Shown in pieces: positions 55,701 through 62,565 of a stretch of 64,000 bases of DNA (positions are counted from its first letter, which is position 1; each line of letters begins with the position of its first letter). The notes beneath the pieces were generated by a model. That model searched no databases, had not been told where the DNA came from, and saw only the letters and a list, made by a program, of their open reading frames with translations. This DNA comes from Paragonimus skrjabini miyazakii. Lineage: Eukaryota; Platyhelminthes; Trematoda; Plagiorchiida; Troglotrematidae. The stretch lies in assembly GCA_014338405.1 (NCBI GenBank), contig JTDE01001317.1, forward strand, positions 75,307 to 139,306, in the 5' to 3' direction. The position numbers and the translations under genes were made by a program.

Positions 55701-58700
55701 ACTTTACGCCGATTCTTACCGCAGACATCATTCTTTTGTCATTATACGTATGTTCAGTGGCCGTTACTATCCTAACAGCCAGTGATTAATCGGCCTAATA
55801 AGAACTCTGCGTAAGGCATTAGAACACATTCTCAAACCAGCTATTTTAAATCAATTAGACAACAATTCCATGTTGGTACCCTAGCACGGATACATGCCAA
55901 GTAAACCTCGTGTACCAAGCACGACCCTGTTTTTGATTAGGTAAACAGCTGCATAAGATTGCAAATTTACATCAGACGTCAATCTCTTTGAATTTGCTAA
56001 CACATTTGACCGAATGGCACAGAGCCCCGATCAACGAAAAACGGGGACATATAGCACTGAGGCGTTCGATGAGCTCACTTCTTGATGGTAAAACCTTCCG
56101 GTTAGAAGCCGGCTCCAAACTGTCTTCCCAAATGGTATGCCACAAAGACCCATCCTAAGCCCATCCGAATTTTAGTCAATATTAATGATTTCCATGAATA
56201 AGTTTTCAGTCGCATTGTTCTCTATGCAGAAGGTTTAAAAATCTGAAACTAACATGACATTAGAGATCCTCTAACTGACATCAGTGCAATTAAAAAAGCT
56301 GCAGCAGTGAGGTCTTCCACTCAACAAACGTTTATACACGACTCTCGGTGGTGATTCTGGCAGTGTTCGTAACTCGCAACACACCAACGGCCAGGTGCTG
56401 CCAAACTGAGATACTGAAAAGATCGGCGTATGAAGTCAACATCCGACCTAAAGTCTGCATATCATCACGTAAAGGTTGCCGGACAATAAGTTCTTGTACT
56501 GGGCACGGCAAAACAGAAGTTACTCAGTATTGATTAAAAACCTCCAAATTGTTCGTGAGGTCTCTGAAAAACCATTGTTCGAATATATTAGCTTAATCTA
56601 CTCCATTCAAAATAAGGATAAGTATAAAGTAGCGTGTGTGAGCCACATAAAGGGTGCGTTACGGGCCGGCAACATTGTGAAAGATCGCCACCCAGAAACT
56701 CTCGCCCTCCATTCAATACAATATCGATGACTTCGTGAAGAACTCACCCTTACTTAATTTTACCCTCTGAAGAGCTAACAACGAAGTTCTTTACCAATAA
56801 GATCCAAACAAACAGTTTACAAAAAGACCACAAACATTGGCTACACAAAACGCTCTACGGCAGAGTGGTGGTTGAATGAAATAGGCCATAGCGTAGTTCT
56901 TACCTACTTAGGACAAGCAGATTGTGAAAAACACTTCTAATGTGATACTGCAGCTACAAAAAGCGCTGCTGCACCATTAGTTCCGTGACTGACTTCGGAT
57001 AAACGGGATACCGTAGGGTGAAAAATTGTAGTGATCGGGGAACTTGAGATCTCAGCCCTGATCTCAGGTAACCACCGTTAATTTGCTGAATCAACAGGTT
57101 AACTATACAATACTGCATCATCATAGACGGTAATACATCAATGGCGTTCATTGATGTGCAGCTGCCACAGGAATACAATGAAAAATCAAAATCCAGTAAA
57201 GCAAAAAATGGGGAAAAAGAAGGGGAGCGAAAGGGACCTAACTACTAAGAAAAGCCATGCCTGTACCCAAACATCCAACATCAAAATGTCACACCTCGCA
57301 AACAAACAATCGATCTGTAAGTAAAAGTAAGCCGTCATCATGGAAACAGCTTCCTTACTGTTTTTATTGCCCTGTGTAAATAAATGCACTCGCATTACAA
57401 ACAAGTCAGCCAAACCACGACATTCACACCATTAAGCCTAATTAACCATCATCTAACCAAACGTCTCTAGCCGCGGAATCTGTGAGTTGCGAGGCACCTC
57501 ATCCGGGAGAAGAACCAGACCTACAGTGAGCAACTTCTTGGTGAACGACTTCATTTCTCTAAGCCAGAGCACCATCCATCCACCACAACACTCAGGCCAG
57601 TCGGCTACACCGTTGGCAAAGAGTGTTCGCTATGGCAGACGACTAGCCAATAACCTAGATACATGACCTAGCTATTTAAATCTATGCAAATGTAAGCATT
57701 CAATAAAAGAAGTCGACTAGTAATCACTAGCAAATATCCGCTTCCTAACCTCTTCTAAGCTTACTCGTTGGTGCTGCCCGGTTCAAGCGATCGAACACAG
57801 ACACTGGTGATCAGATAAGTGAAGACATTTTGTGTTTTCTACCCTGAGCGGTCGTGTTATGAAGTAATACGGCCCTCGAAGTTGCCTTAAGTATCAAAGG
57901 CTTCTCTGTCGCCAGGTGTACTAGATCAGCGAGTACTGCCTTAGCCTCAGAGATACGGGCTTCCTTTACATTTCCTACATCTCCGCTGTCGTTCAACTGG
58001 CTTCCCAAACCAAAACAAACACAAACCAGTCAAAAACTTTTTTGACCACATTATCAAACACCAAATCCATGTAAACACGGCAGCTATGCAAAAGCAATTT
58101 GTACTTTGAGGCTGTAAAACGTATTTTATATGGCATGTGAAAAGTCGTAAAAATCGCTGACAGCAACAAGTGTTTCGTCACTCAGCGATCCGGTGATGGT
58201 GTTAAACTGCAGTTTAATACTTGATTAAAATTCGTGTGGTTTCACATTATGTTGTGCAACCGCGGTGGCACATGTTTTCGGACTAGGACGTTTGTACGCG
58301 TACAAACGTCCTAGTCCGAAAACATAAAGGTATGTATGGATGAAAAAACCACATCTAGGAATAAGTTTGAGCAAATGGTAACAAAACTTTAAAATAATGG
58401 CAACAAGAACTTACCTTAGCGTTGTCCAAAATCTCGTCCCCCAACAATTGACAGACCAGTTCAGGGTCCTTAAATTGACCATTTATAAACTTGTCAATAC
58501 CTTAGAATTGAGGAACACTAGTGTGATTGTTTCACGTATTACCTCTTTGCACTGTCAGCGTGTAGAATATATTAGTGGTTGAAGGGAACTCACCACCTGA
58601 CTTCTTACAACAGAAACAGATAAGGAACATGCTTTTGTAAGAAATTCCTCGATAAAAGGACTTGTCTGTCGATGCAGATGAAAGGTCATTATTCCAGAAA

Positions 58701-58930
58701 TCCAGTTTTCGCATTCGGCACTGCGGGGTCGACCCGAAATTTTGTTCATATTTAACCAGAACGGCATGCATATTTCAACGGCTTCAACGCTTACTGCGGC
58801 ATAAATAGTCGAGCAAGCGTTCAAAGGCATTTCCCTGCGTGCAAATCCATCAACAAAAATTATTTACAAAAGTTAAAAACCTACTACACGATAGAGATAG
58901 AAATAACACAAGAAGAGCGGTCGGAAACAT
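19690..58930 (-). CDS. Prosaposin-like multi-saposin precursor gene (18 predicted exons)
   Basis: Joining 18 exons read on the minus strand gives 1614 nt, an open frame of 537 codons plus stop. Order: signal peptide (residues 1-15), a divergent saposin-like region (16-124), four SapB domains with first to sixth cysteine at 128-200, 212-284, 306-378 and 399-471, then a short divergent tail (489-537). Every junction is AG/GT and phase-compatible. Saposins are secreted or lysosomal proteins that bind membrane lipids and present sphingolipids to hydrolases; prosaposin is cut into separate domains. The variable linkers between domains fit such processing. Four SapB domains and about 540 residues resemble animal prosaposin. 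The four core domains are secure. The 5' end is well supported by an upstream in-frame stop, and the last two exons are weaker. Introns total about 37.6 kb, contain retroelements, and include three assembly gaps. Confidence 0.88.
19980..20060 (+). mobile_element. Penelope-like 3' tail fragment
   Basis: Contains CTGAAGATGAATTATCGAAA, matching the CTGATGATGAATTATC core at the ends of the inverted Penelope pair. Sequence on either side does not align far, so this is a short old tail. It lies in the last intron of the saposin gene, in the opposite orientation. Confidence 0.55.
21244..21338 (-). CDS. Saposin gene exon 17 (divergent tail)
   Basis: Phase 1 to 0, like first-half SapB exons, with a strong acceptor (TCTTTTCATTACAG) and a gtatgt donor. 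Residues 489-520, including MPTVFSELIKCASILANNS, have one cysteine and no CxxC. It joins exon 16 in frame (G plus AA). Together with exon 18 it may be a relic of a fifth SapB domain that kept only the central cysteine pair. Confidence 0.6.
21660..22390 (+). mobile_element. RTE-type LINE 3' end
   Basis: Encodes the RTE C-terminal tail: SASRLLYQALFADAAADWRK, then RPGWSPRDSKSQWLETLGG and MAANRAQWRECC. A 3' UTR follows, ending in a CTATGATGATCATGATGAG tail. It is the best-preserved RTE end in the window and matches 57110-57800 and 54267-54560 in reverse orientation. It sits in the intron between saposin exons 16 and 17. Confidence 0.85.
22860..22959. other. Assembly gap (100 N)
   Basis: Exactly 100 N, a standard placeholder for a gap of unknown size. 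The flanks share no obvious overlap. It is in the intron between saposin exons 16 and 17, so a missed exon cannot be excluded, although the phases close without one. Confidence 0.99.
23057..23123 (-). CDS. Saposin gene exon 16 (domain 4 sixth cysteine and linker)
   Basis: Phase 0 to 1, with acceptor TTGTTTCTGTTTCAG and donor gtaaat. Residues 467-488 begin TIRIC, which places the sixth cysteine five residues into the exon, as in exons 7, 10 and 13. The linker SRNSFPTEEVDTYKL follows. Confidence 0.78.
23280..23400 (+). mobile_element. Possible LINE C-terminal fragment
   Basis: The plus-strand frame DTEHLLYICFKNETFRILL resembles the EHLLxxC zinc-knuckle-like region near the C-terminus of several LINE proteins. 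No other part of an element is recognisable around it. Confidence 0.3.
23400..25395. other. Intronic stretch without recognised features
   Basis: Lies between saposin exons 15 and 16. Open frames of 60-80 codons near 24296 and 24682 show no motifs. Nothing else could be supported. Confidence 0.4.
25396..25476 (-). CDS. Saposin gene exon 15 (domain 4, second half)
   Basis: Exactly 27 codons, phase 0 to 0, with acceptor CCTTTCTACTCAAG and donor gtaaga. Residues 440-466 begin with the fourth cysteine (CQKIIKGNERIIAKRM) and end LICQ with the fifth. Length and cysteine positions equal those of exons 6, 9 and 12. Confidence 0.88.
25727..26074 (+). other. Unassigned 115-codon open frame
   Basis: One of the longer open frames not explained by a host exon or known element. 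It contains KHMAHYGGIPRKQFSDLIV and a basic, serine-rich end. It has no splice sites that fit, no start context of note and no recognised domain, so it may be chance or an old element. It lies in a saposin gene intron, antisense. Confidence 0.2.
26766..27400 (+). mobile_element. Ty3/gypsy (CsRn1-like) Gag remnant
   Basis: A single reading frame with several in-frame stops carries WFKKYEDFLEAKRSDDAGK, VIRKLASPEHERKTN, TLSQIFGEL and LVFVCGLQS, in the order of Gag from the CsRn1 group of fluke Ty3/gypsy elements. The stops make it non-coding today. It is antisense to the saposin gene within the intron between exons 14 and 15. Confidence 0.75.
28195..28870 (+). mobile_element. Ty3/gypsy reverse transcriptase remnant
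   Basis: Follows the Gag remnant on the same strand. Shows AGVIEQVNFSAxASPIVVV, then IRFCADYSMGLSNP, SAKFDLTRTCLQLPV and INTYRxLFRF, matching the usual order ASPIVVVKK, RxCxDYxxLN, FSKLDLxxAYxQxxV and TxxGLFxxxRxPFG. The YxDD box is degraded to a YLQDI-like form, and several shifts and stops occur. Protease and integrase parts are not recognisable. Confidence 0.75.
28936..29160 (+). repeat. Unclassified dispersed repeat, copy 2
   Basis: Diverged direct copy of 3470-3700. Shared blocks run from GTAGATCACTATACAC through GTATTTTTCTTCGTGTTA to TTATTCTTAAGG. It follows a Ty3/gypsy reverse transcriptase fragment, so it could belong to that element or to another insertion. Confidence 0.6.
29161..32325. 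other. Intronic stretch without recognised features
   Basis: Between the Ty3/gypsy remnant and saposin exon 14. It probably includes the decayed 3' part of that element. Open frames near 29151-29569 on both strands overlap each other and show no motif. Confidence 0.4.
32326..32450 (-). CDS. Saposin gene exon 14 (domain 4, first half)
   Basis: 125 nt, phase 1 to 0, with acceptor CTCTTACTTCCAAAG and donor gtaagt. Residues 398-439 start LCPFCVYLLHRLRNENK, giving cysteines one and two, and place cysteine three in VRLC nine residues before the exon end. Same length as exons 8 and 11. Confidence 0.9.
33030..33102 (-). CDS. Saposin gene exon 13 (domain 3 sixth cysteine and linker)
   Basis: 73 nt, phase 0 to 1, with acceptor TATCTTTTCCTAG and donor gtaagt. 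It begins LLGLCSPIDNTTKVLVT: the LGLC form is typical of the SapB end, and NTT is a potential N-glycosylation site in the linker. Confidence 0.88.
33489..33569 (-). CDS. Saposin gene exon 12 (domain 3, second half)
   Basis: 27 codons, phase 0 to 0, with acceptor TTTCTTTTTCCCTAG and a weaker donor, gtttgt. Encodes CQQVVSEYLPQMIELLEK and ends LVCE, a textbook SapB second half. A donor four bases on (gtgcgt) would break the phase with exon 13. Confidence 0.9.
35141..35240. other. Assembly gap (100 N)
   Basis: Exactly 100 N, with flanks that do not overlap. It is inside the intron between saposin exons 11 and 12. Confidence 0.99.
35784..35805. repeat. (CAA)n short microsatellite
   Basis: About seven uninterrupted CAA units in intronic DNA. 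Confidence 0.9.
36281..36405 (-). CDS. Saposin gene exon 11 (domain 3, first half)
   Basis: 125 nt, phase 1 to 0, with acceptor GCGTTCATTTTAG and donor gtacgt. Residues 305-346 start TCVVCKPVVQALKHFL and then DRNSTKEEI. NST sits at the conserved saposin glycosylation position between helices one and two. Cysteine three is in LLCDL. Confidence 0.92.
36585..36660 (-). CDS. Saposin gene exon 10 (domain 2 sixth cysteine and linker)
   Basis: 76 nt, phase 0 to 1. The acceptor is excellent (TTTTCTTTTCTATTCAG) and the donor gtgcgt. Begins RLQFC, then a serine-rich linker ending SLEST. It was found by asking where the module required a linker exon, and the spacing and phase fitted. Confidence 0.8.
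37976..38056 (-). CDS. Saposin gene exon 9 (domain 2, second half)
   Basis: 27 codons, phase 0 to 0, with acceptor GTTGTCTTTCCAG and donor gtaatt. Encodes CREVVQADAPALINYLV and ends HICE. The intron upstream (38057-42467) carries a Penelope copy. Confidence 0.9.
38835..40050 (+). mobile_element. Penelope-like element, RT to GIY-YIG remnant
   Basis: Plus-strand pieces in order: SLFTSVPLRETVTFL and SYRQTGSLAMGSP (reverse transcriptase, usual form YRQTDGVAMGSP), LLSNGYPKTFVQ, SLQFEGSHLLNEIQYKL, then QFTCSCTNVCISRTDRQLS leading into the GIY-YIG domain, and TAGHQIDLPNPF. Stops and shifts break the frame. It belongs to a different, older lineage than the inverted pair. It lies antisense in the intron between saposin exons 8 and 9. 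Confidence 0.8.
40560..42467. other. Intronic stretch without recognised features
   Basis: Lies between the Penelope remnant and saposin exon 8. No motif-bearing frames. A 117-codon plus-strand frame ending at 40550 just upstream is also unassigned. Confidence 0.4.
42468..42592 (-). CDS. Saposin gene exon 8 (domain 2, first half)
   Basis: 125 nt, phase 1 to 0, with acceptor TCCTTTGATTGCAG and donor gtgagt. Residues 211-252 start LCPFCEYVIDRIQGEL and then ISNSSVAQI, with NSS at the conserved glycosylation position. Cysteine three is in QQVC. Confidence 0.92.
43160..43205 (-). CDS. Saposin gene exon 7 (domain 1 sixth cysteine and linker)
   Basis: 46 nt, phase 0 to 1, with acceptor CTTTTCAG and donor gtgagt. 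Encodes FLRFCEPTEEEKQAP, the shortest linker in the protein. Confidence 0.82.
44100..44180 (-). CDS. Saposin gene exon 6 (domain 1, second half)
   Basis: 27 codons, phase 0 to 0, with acceptor GTTATGATTCCAG and donor gtaagt. Encodes CNTVVHTDVRAFIRFL and ends GICS, with cysteines four and five in the standard places. Confidence 0.9.
44618..44643. repeat. Imperfect (CAA)n short microsatellite
   Basis: CAA units with one ATAA interruption, in the intron between saposin exons 5 and 6. Confidence 0.85.
45114..45244 (-). CDS. Saposin gene exon 5 (domain 1, first half)
   Basis: 131 nt, phase 1 to 0, two codons longer at its start than exons 8, 11 and 14. The acceptor is CTTCTGTTCAG and the donor gtaagc. 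Residues 125-168 start VISCGSCVYVTNKIKNLL; cysteine three is in TICEYM, nine residues before the exon end. Confidence 0.9.
45474..45501 (+). ncRNA. Hammerhead-ribozyme-like core in a retroelement fragment
   Basis: CTGAGGA fits the invariant CUGANGA. A seven-pair stem II (three wobbles) closes on a CGA loop, followed by GAAAC, a two-pair stem III around GTAGA and GTA. No stem I pairing is found, so it would not self-cleave as it stands. Flatworm Penelope elements are known to carry hammerhead motifs, which is why this is noted. Confidence 0.3.
46701..46755 (-). CDS. Saposin gene exon 4 (linker before domain 1)
   Basis: 55 nt, phase 0 to 1, with strong acceptor CCATTTTTTATTTGCAG and donor gtgagt. 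Encodes TTPKTSVMGNVPSAVNAN: a linker exon by phase, but without the sixth cysteine found in exons 7, 10, 13 and 16. Confidence 0.75.
46892..46978 (-). CDS. Saposin gene exon 3 (divergent N-terminal half-domain)
   Basis: 29 codons, phase 0 to 0, the phase class of second-half SapB exons. The donor is a perfect gtaagt. Begins PYLYCKQRGNEITVTV and continues PPELLRIFRSIQ. It keeps one cysteine (position four) and lacks cysteine five. The acceptor (TTTACGCGGAAGCAG) is only fair, and a Penelope tail starts about 15 bp upstream of it. Confidence 0.65.
46990..47112 (-). mobile_element. Penelope-like 3' tail fragment next to exon 3
   Basis: Read on the minus strand, ATTGATCTGGTGATGAGG and then GTTCGTCACAGTTTTCTTC align with the end of the inverted Penelope copy and its flank (ATTGATCTGATGATGAATT, GTTCATCACAGTTTTTCTT). 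It ends close to the acceptor of saposin exon 3. Confidence 0.6.
47290..47345 (+). mobile_element. Short Penelope-like tail fragment
   Basis: ATTATATTGAACTTATGAG followed by AACTTATCGAAAATAG resembles the ATTGTATTGATCTGATGATG and AATTATCGAAA tail of the inverted pair. Old and short. Confidence 0.4.
47346..50353. other. Unassigned part of the 11.6-kb second intron
   Basis: No coding exon or classified repeat was found. A short tandem of TATGTATAG units (three near-copies, about 48553-48588) is present. Confidence 0.4.
50354..50493. other. Assembly gap flanked by a 20-bp duplication
   Basis: The 100 N (50374-50473) have AAGATAGCCGTAGATTGTTT directly on both sides. This is what results when two overlapping contigs are scaffolded without merging, so the gap is probably false and one copy of the 20 bp should go. 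Confidence 0.9.
51513..51546. repeat. TTAA/TAA low-complexity run
   Basis: A short AT-only run of TTAA then TAA units in intronic DNA. Confidence 0.85.
52686..52723. repeat. Small perfect hairpin
   Basis: TCCAATCATCC and GGATGATTGGA are perfect 11-bp inverted arms around a 16-base loop. It is intronic and no function is suggested by context. Confidence 0.7.
54267..54560 (-). mobile_element. RTE-type LINE 3' UTR fragment
   Basis: The reverse complement contains CTGTTTGTTTGCAAGGTGTAA with the flanking layout of the 21660-22390 RTE copy, and a CACTGATGCACTACTGTC tail. Only the 3' UTR part is left. It lies in saposin intron 2, sense to the gene. Confidence 0.65.
56090..56740 (+). mobile_element. 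CR1/jockey-type LINE reverse transcriptase remnant
   Basis: In order: FPNGMPQRPILSPSEF (usual form VPQGSVLGPILF), a decayed NDL and YADD region, then SHIKGALRAGNIVKDRHPETL, the thumb segment of this LINE class. There are many stops. It lies in saposin intron 2, antisense. Confidence 0.6.
57110..57800 (-). mobile_element. RTE-type LINE 3' end, second copy
   Basis: The reverse complement follows 21660-22390 throughout: GAGGTTAGGAAGCGG, TTTGCCAACGGTGTAGCCGA, the CTGTAGGTCTGGTTCTTCTC block, CGATTGTTTGTTTGCGAGGT, and a CTATGATGATG tail. The coding part is frameshifted. Confidence 0.8.
58272..58325. repeat. Perfect 54-bp palindrome
   Basis: Two 27-bp arms with no spacer, centred between 58298 and 58299 (GTACG|CGTAC at the centre), with no mismatch. 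It lies in saposin intron 2, about 280 bp from exon 2. It may be a fold-back element, a cruciform-forming site, or an assembly or library artefact. Confidence 0.93.
58609..58793 (-). CDS. Saposin gene exon 2 (N-terminal saposin-like region)
   Basis: 185 nt, phase 1 to 0, with acceptor CGACTATTTATGCCGCAG and donor gtaaga. Residues 16-77 begin ISVEAVEICMPFWLNMN and later SAECENWISGIMTFHL and PFIEEFLTKAC. The PFW and AEC...W spacing is faintly like a SapA-type N-terminal domain. The last part looks like a first-half SapB that has lost cysteine two. Phase and strand fit the gene. Confidence 0.68.
58885..58930 (-). CDS. Saposin gene exon 1 (start codon and signal peptide)
   Basis: The start codon is at 58930-58928. 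MFPTALLVLFLSLSC is a short signal peptide with a hydrophobic core. The exon ends in phase 1 at a gtaggt donor and joins exon 2 in frame. An in-frame TAA lies upstream with no ATG between, which supports this start. Intron 1 is only 91 bp. Confidence 0.75.
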
Positions 58931-60487
58931 TTTTGCTATTCTACCGTAAACTTCAGCTGATTTCTCGATGCATTAAAACACACACTGAACGATTTGAGTT
59001 ACATGTATATGCAATTGGGGGCGAGAAATCGGATTACAAAAACAAATCAATCCACAGTTGCATTGTTCCTCAAGATTGTGCTTCGAGGTCGAAACAAATT
59101 GAAAAAGGCTATTTGAGCGGCTTCTATTCAATTAAATTCAATTCACAGAAAAGGTGACGGCCAGGGGCCAGGATCTTCAGATTCTTGCGTCGATAAGCCC
59201 GACGCCATTCAACGCTCCGACTTCTAGTTTTCTCGTTTCAACGCGAGGTATCCACTCACGACTTCTCTGCAACAGAGGAAAAGGGCATCAACTAAAGTAT
59301 ACTTTTACAGAATTGTTGTTTCTACTCGTGAGCAGTCACACACATGAGGAGGTTTCAGATTGCGAACTGATGATATACATTAATAACCATCGATGTTCAG
59401 CCATATTTGCTATTGTATACGTCCAAACGTCCATACTCGTCAGTGCTTATCAGTACGAACTGACGCACACATCTAAAATTATGTATCTACTACTACTAAC
59501 ATATTCTCTGCAAACCAGCACGTGTGGTACGTCAGCATTCGTATAGGCTTGTACACATGGAGTCGCTGACCCAGGCTCATGCTTAGCCCCGAACAGCTCA
59601 TGCCCAACGTAACTAGCTAGTTGTCTATATTGACAGGACGTAACGCAACGTGCTGCTATGTTGTTGGCGCAATTTTGGTTTTCAGGTATGAGTTGTGCGC
59701 ATGTCATACTGGGCAGTTAACACACGCTTGCGTCCGCTGCCACCTATCAACGGATGATGGATGCTATCCTTATGTCAGAAGAATGCCGGTATGTTGTCCA
59801 CAATTCACAAATATATTTTATAATTCATTTTTGTACGCTTTTGTATATGCCGCTCTGTTAACTTCATCTGTACACTCGATTGAAACCATCATCATCACTT
59901 TTTGAATTTAATCGCCAACACGAATAAACGGCAGTTACCGCACACCGTCTCAGTCTTCTTCATTTGTGCGGACTTTTGGGCTGTTGAAGTAATTGCACGA
60001 CGAAATATTTTAGCTCCGAGTATCGGCTGGTCTGTCGACGCCCAACGCTCATCATCCCTCGCCGCTTGTTTGCACCATACCGTAGGTAGAAACAACCACG
60101 TGATATCGTAGACCGTTTACCACCAGAAATACTATCAGGGAATATAATTCGGATGTGTAACTAACCAACAACCGTGGCGACATAGCTTCCATTAGGAATT
60201 GCCGTGATATTTCGTATACAATGCAATGTGAACACAGCGTGGTCGAAAATTGCAAATACTATTATATCTCCAAAACTACGCGAAATTGAGCGTTTTCTGC
60301 GGGATGCCATTACGTATTTCACCACGAAAATTCCGATGGAAGCATTTTCGGAATGTGAAATCGATTAGGGAAGCCGAAATTAGGCTTTTATTGAAAACAA
60401 ATGGCGAAACATTTTTTCAACAAAACTGCAAATATGGACAACTTTAAGGTATAGCTGATTTTTCTCATTACAACACCATTATTATAC
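58931..60487. other. 5' flank of the saposin gene
   Basis: The first tens of bases are presumably 5' UTR. No core promoter element could be placed with confidence. Open frames around 59154-59905 and 60052-60255 carry no consistent motif. Confidence 0.35.
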
Positions 60488-60575
60488 TCCATGAAATCCA
60501 TATATTTGTCCAGTAATATGCATTTGAATATTTAACGAGAAATGTGAAAAATCTCTCTTCGCGCCTGAATGGCCG
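60488..60575 (+). repeat. Repeat A flanking the LINE
   Basis: Shares GAAATCCATAT, then GTGAAAAATCTCTCTTCGCG-type sequence, with 63151-63230 in the same orientation. It lies left of the CR1/jockey LINE. Similarity is partial. Confidence 0.5.
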
Positions 60576-60816
60576 TTTTCAACTCGTTTCGGCCTTAAAT
60601 CACCATACCGTCGAACTACACATTTGCCTTAGTAGGTTATTTGATATCGAATAGCAGCAATCATCTAACGTTCCAATGCACATGGCGCCAATAGGACAAT
60701 AATATGATATGAGAGTAACCGCAAAATAGTTACTTTAATTTTCGAATCACACGCGCTTTGAGGAACACATGCGTTTACTGATGGCTCAAAACGTTTTTCT
60801 GAGCCATTACTTCGTT

Positions 60817-62565
60817 TGCTTCCTCCCGAGCTGTGCTCGTATCGGCACGGGTTTGCAGGCCGGATCCAACCTCAAGTTGGACAGAATGTTCCCTGCACTA
60901 GAGTCAGATATCAATCGCGTACATATTTTACCTCCGCTAGGAAGGTGTGAACATGCGTTATTGGCCGTATGGTGGGCAAAAGTCAAACTGCGGGCAACAC
61001 CCACTCGGTTTTGACGGAATATTTGGAGAATCCATTCAACGAAATACGGAAGCCTAGCGCACTCACGGCTGTGGCGGAACCACGATCATGGATGTTGTAC
61101 GTCGGCGCAAAATTAGAGACATCATCTTGACATCCAGTGGAACGGTTTGCATCGATGTCTCGTAGTCGTCCCCAGTTTAGCGTTGAATTGCGTGTCATCT
61201 TCAGGTGCATGCACCAGCAGTTGATGAGCCACCATGCCGGATATGGTTCCTACGATGCGCACCGAAAATCACGAAATAAATGTAATGCCCTGAAGCTAAG
61301 AAAGCGTCATTGGTACGGGGAAAGACTGGCCGCGGAACCAGCAACAACACCTAAGAGGCTGTGTCCGTACATCCGTCGACGGATCAGAATGAAAGCTGAA
61401 ATCCTGGCACTGATGGATCATCATAAAAACGAGGTTGTCGAAAACTTGGACAAGATCCAACTAATGACTTGGCTGATAATTGATCCTCTTCAGGGGCATT
61501 TCGACCAACCCTCTACCCTCAATAAGAAGCAGCGTGGATTTCGGACACGGCGGTCCTCCTTGAAAACCTCCCTGTTTGCCACAGAGCGATGGGTTAAAGC
61601 AAGAGTTAACGGCAAGAATCTGGACGTGATATTTCTTGATTTTGACAGTGTCATATAACCATTTATTAACTAAGCTGTCAGTGCACACTGTCAGCTCGTC
61701 TATGATAAATTGGATAGCAGGCTTTCTCCATGGTAGTTTATCCGCTATCAGGAGCAGCCAACACTTTCCCGCATAGCTGCTACCATAAGCGATGTGCCAC
61801 AAGTGTCGGTGTTTAGGCACTTGTTCTTTCTGACTTTCTTAATGATCTGCTGGATCATCTACAGCCGCCTGCCCTCACCCCCGTTGATAACATGAAAGCA
61901 TAGAGGACAGTCTCTTCAGATGAAGATTGTGAAATATTGCAACAGGACTTGGACATGACATCGACATGGACAGTTCAGTGGAGCTTGCCTCTAAAAACAC
62001 AGAAATGCTCCTTTACGAACTGGGGAGATGCCAAAGCTATCAGGGCTTATCATGTTGGAGGTAACTTGTTAGTACAGTGTAATACGGAACGTGACCTCAG
62101 AGCGCTGGTGCCAGACACCTTAAAACCACAAGCTCTCACCGAACAGACCTGTGTTAAAGCTAGACGTGCTTGGAGCTATCTGTCGATCTTTTGCTAAGGT
62201 GTCGATGAAAGCCTTTTGTTTACTCATCCCGTTTCATGTTTGTCCCAGACTGGAGTGCAGCTACGCCGCAGTGTTTCTCCGTATACAGAGCGATGTATTT
62301 CAACTTGGAAAATTACAGGAGACAGCAACACGTATGATAGTTGTGGTGGGAGACCTTCCATATAACTGGCGGCTCGAGTATTTGGGCATTTATCTCTCCA
62401 GTTACTGGCGAGTCCGGGGTGGCATGGGCGAGGAACTCAGAATAGACTTCTCCATCGGAAATGAGTACAGATTCCAAAGCCTTCATCTCGCGAATCTCAA
62501 GCAGCGACCGGGACGACTTCACTCTGTATGTCGTCTGCCTCGACCGGCCGTCAGTAGTTAGAATG
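60817..62565 (+). mobile_element. CR1/jockey-type LINE, endonuclease end to C-terminus
   Basis: The end of the apurinic endonuclease is seen in HILPPLGRCEHALLAVWWAK (usual form PLGxSDHxVL). The reverse transcriptase shows QRGFRTRRSSLKTSLFATE and VNGKNLDVIFLDFDSV, then KTQKCSFTNWGDAKAIRAYH, and the thumb and C-terminal part LECSYAAVFLRIQSDVF, TATRMIVVVGDLPYNWRLE and YLGIYLSSYWRVRGGM. Frames change several times. It is the most complete LINE in the window and lies about 2 kb upstream of the saposin start codon, in the opposite orientation. Confidence 0.82.

Noticed and set aside
60052..60255. Minus-strand frame with LCSHCIVYEISRQFL, resembling a SapB first half
   Set aside because: No third cysteine, no fitting acceptor and donor, and it lies upstream of the signal-peptide exon.
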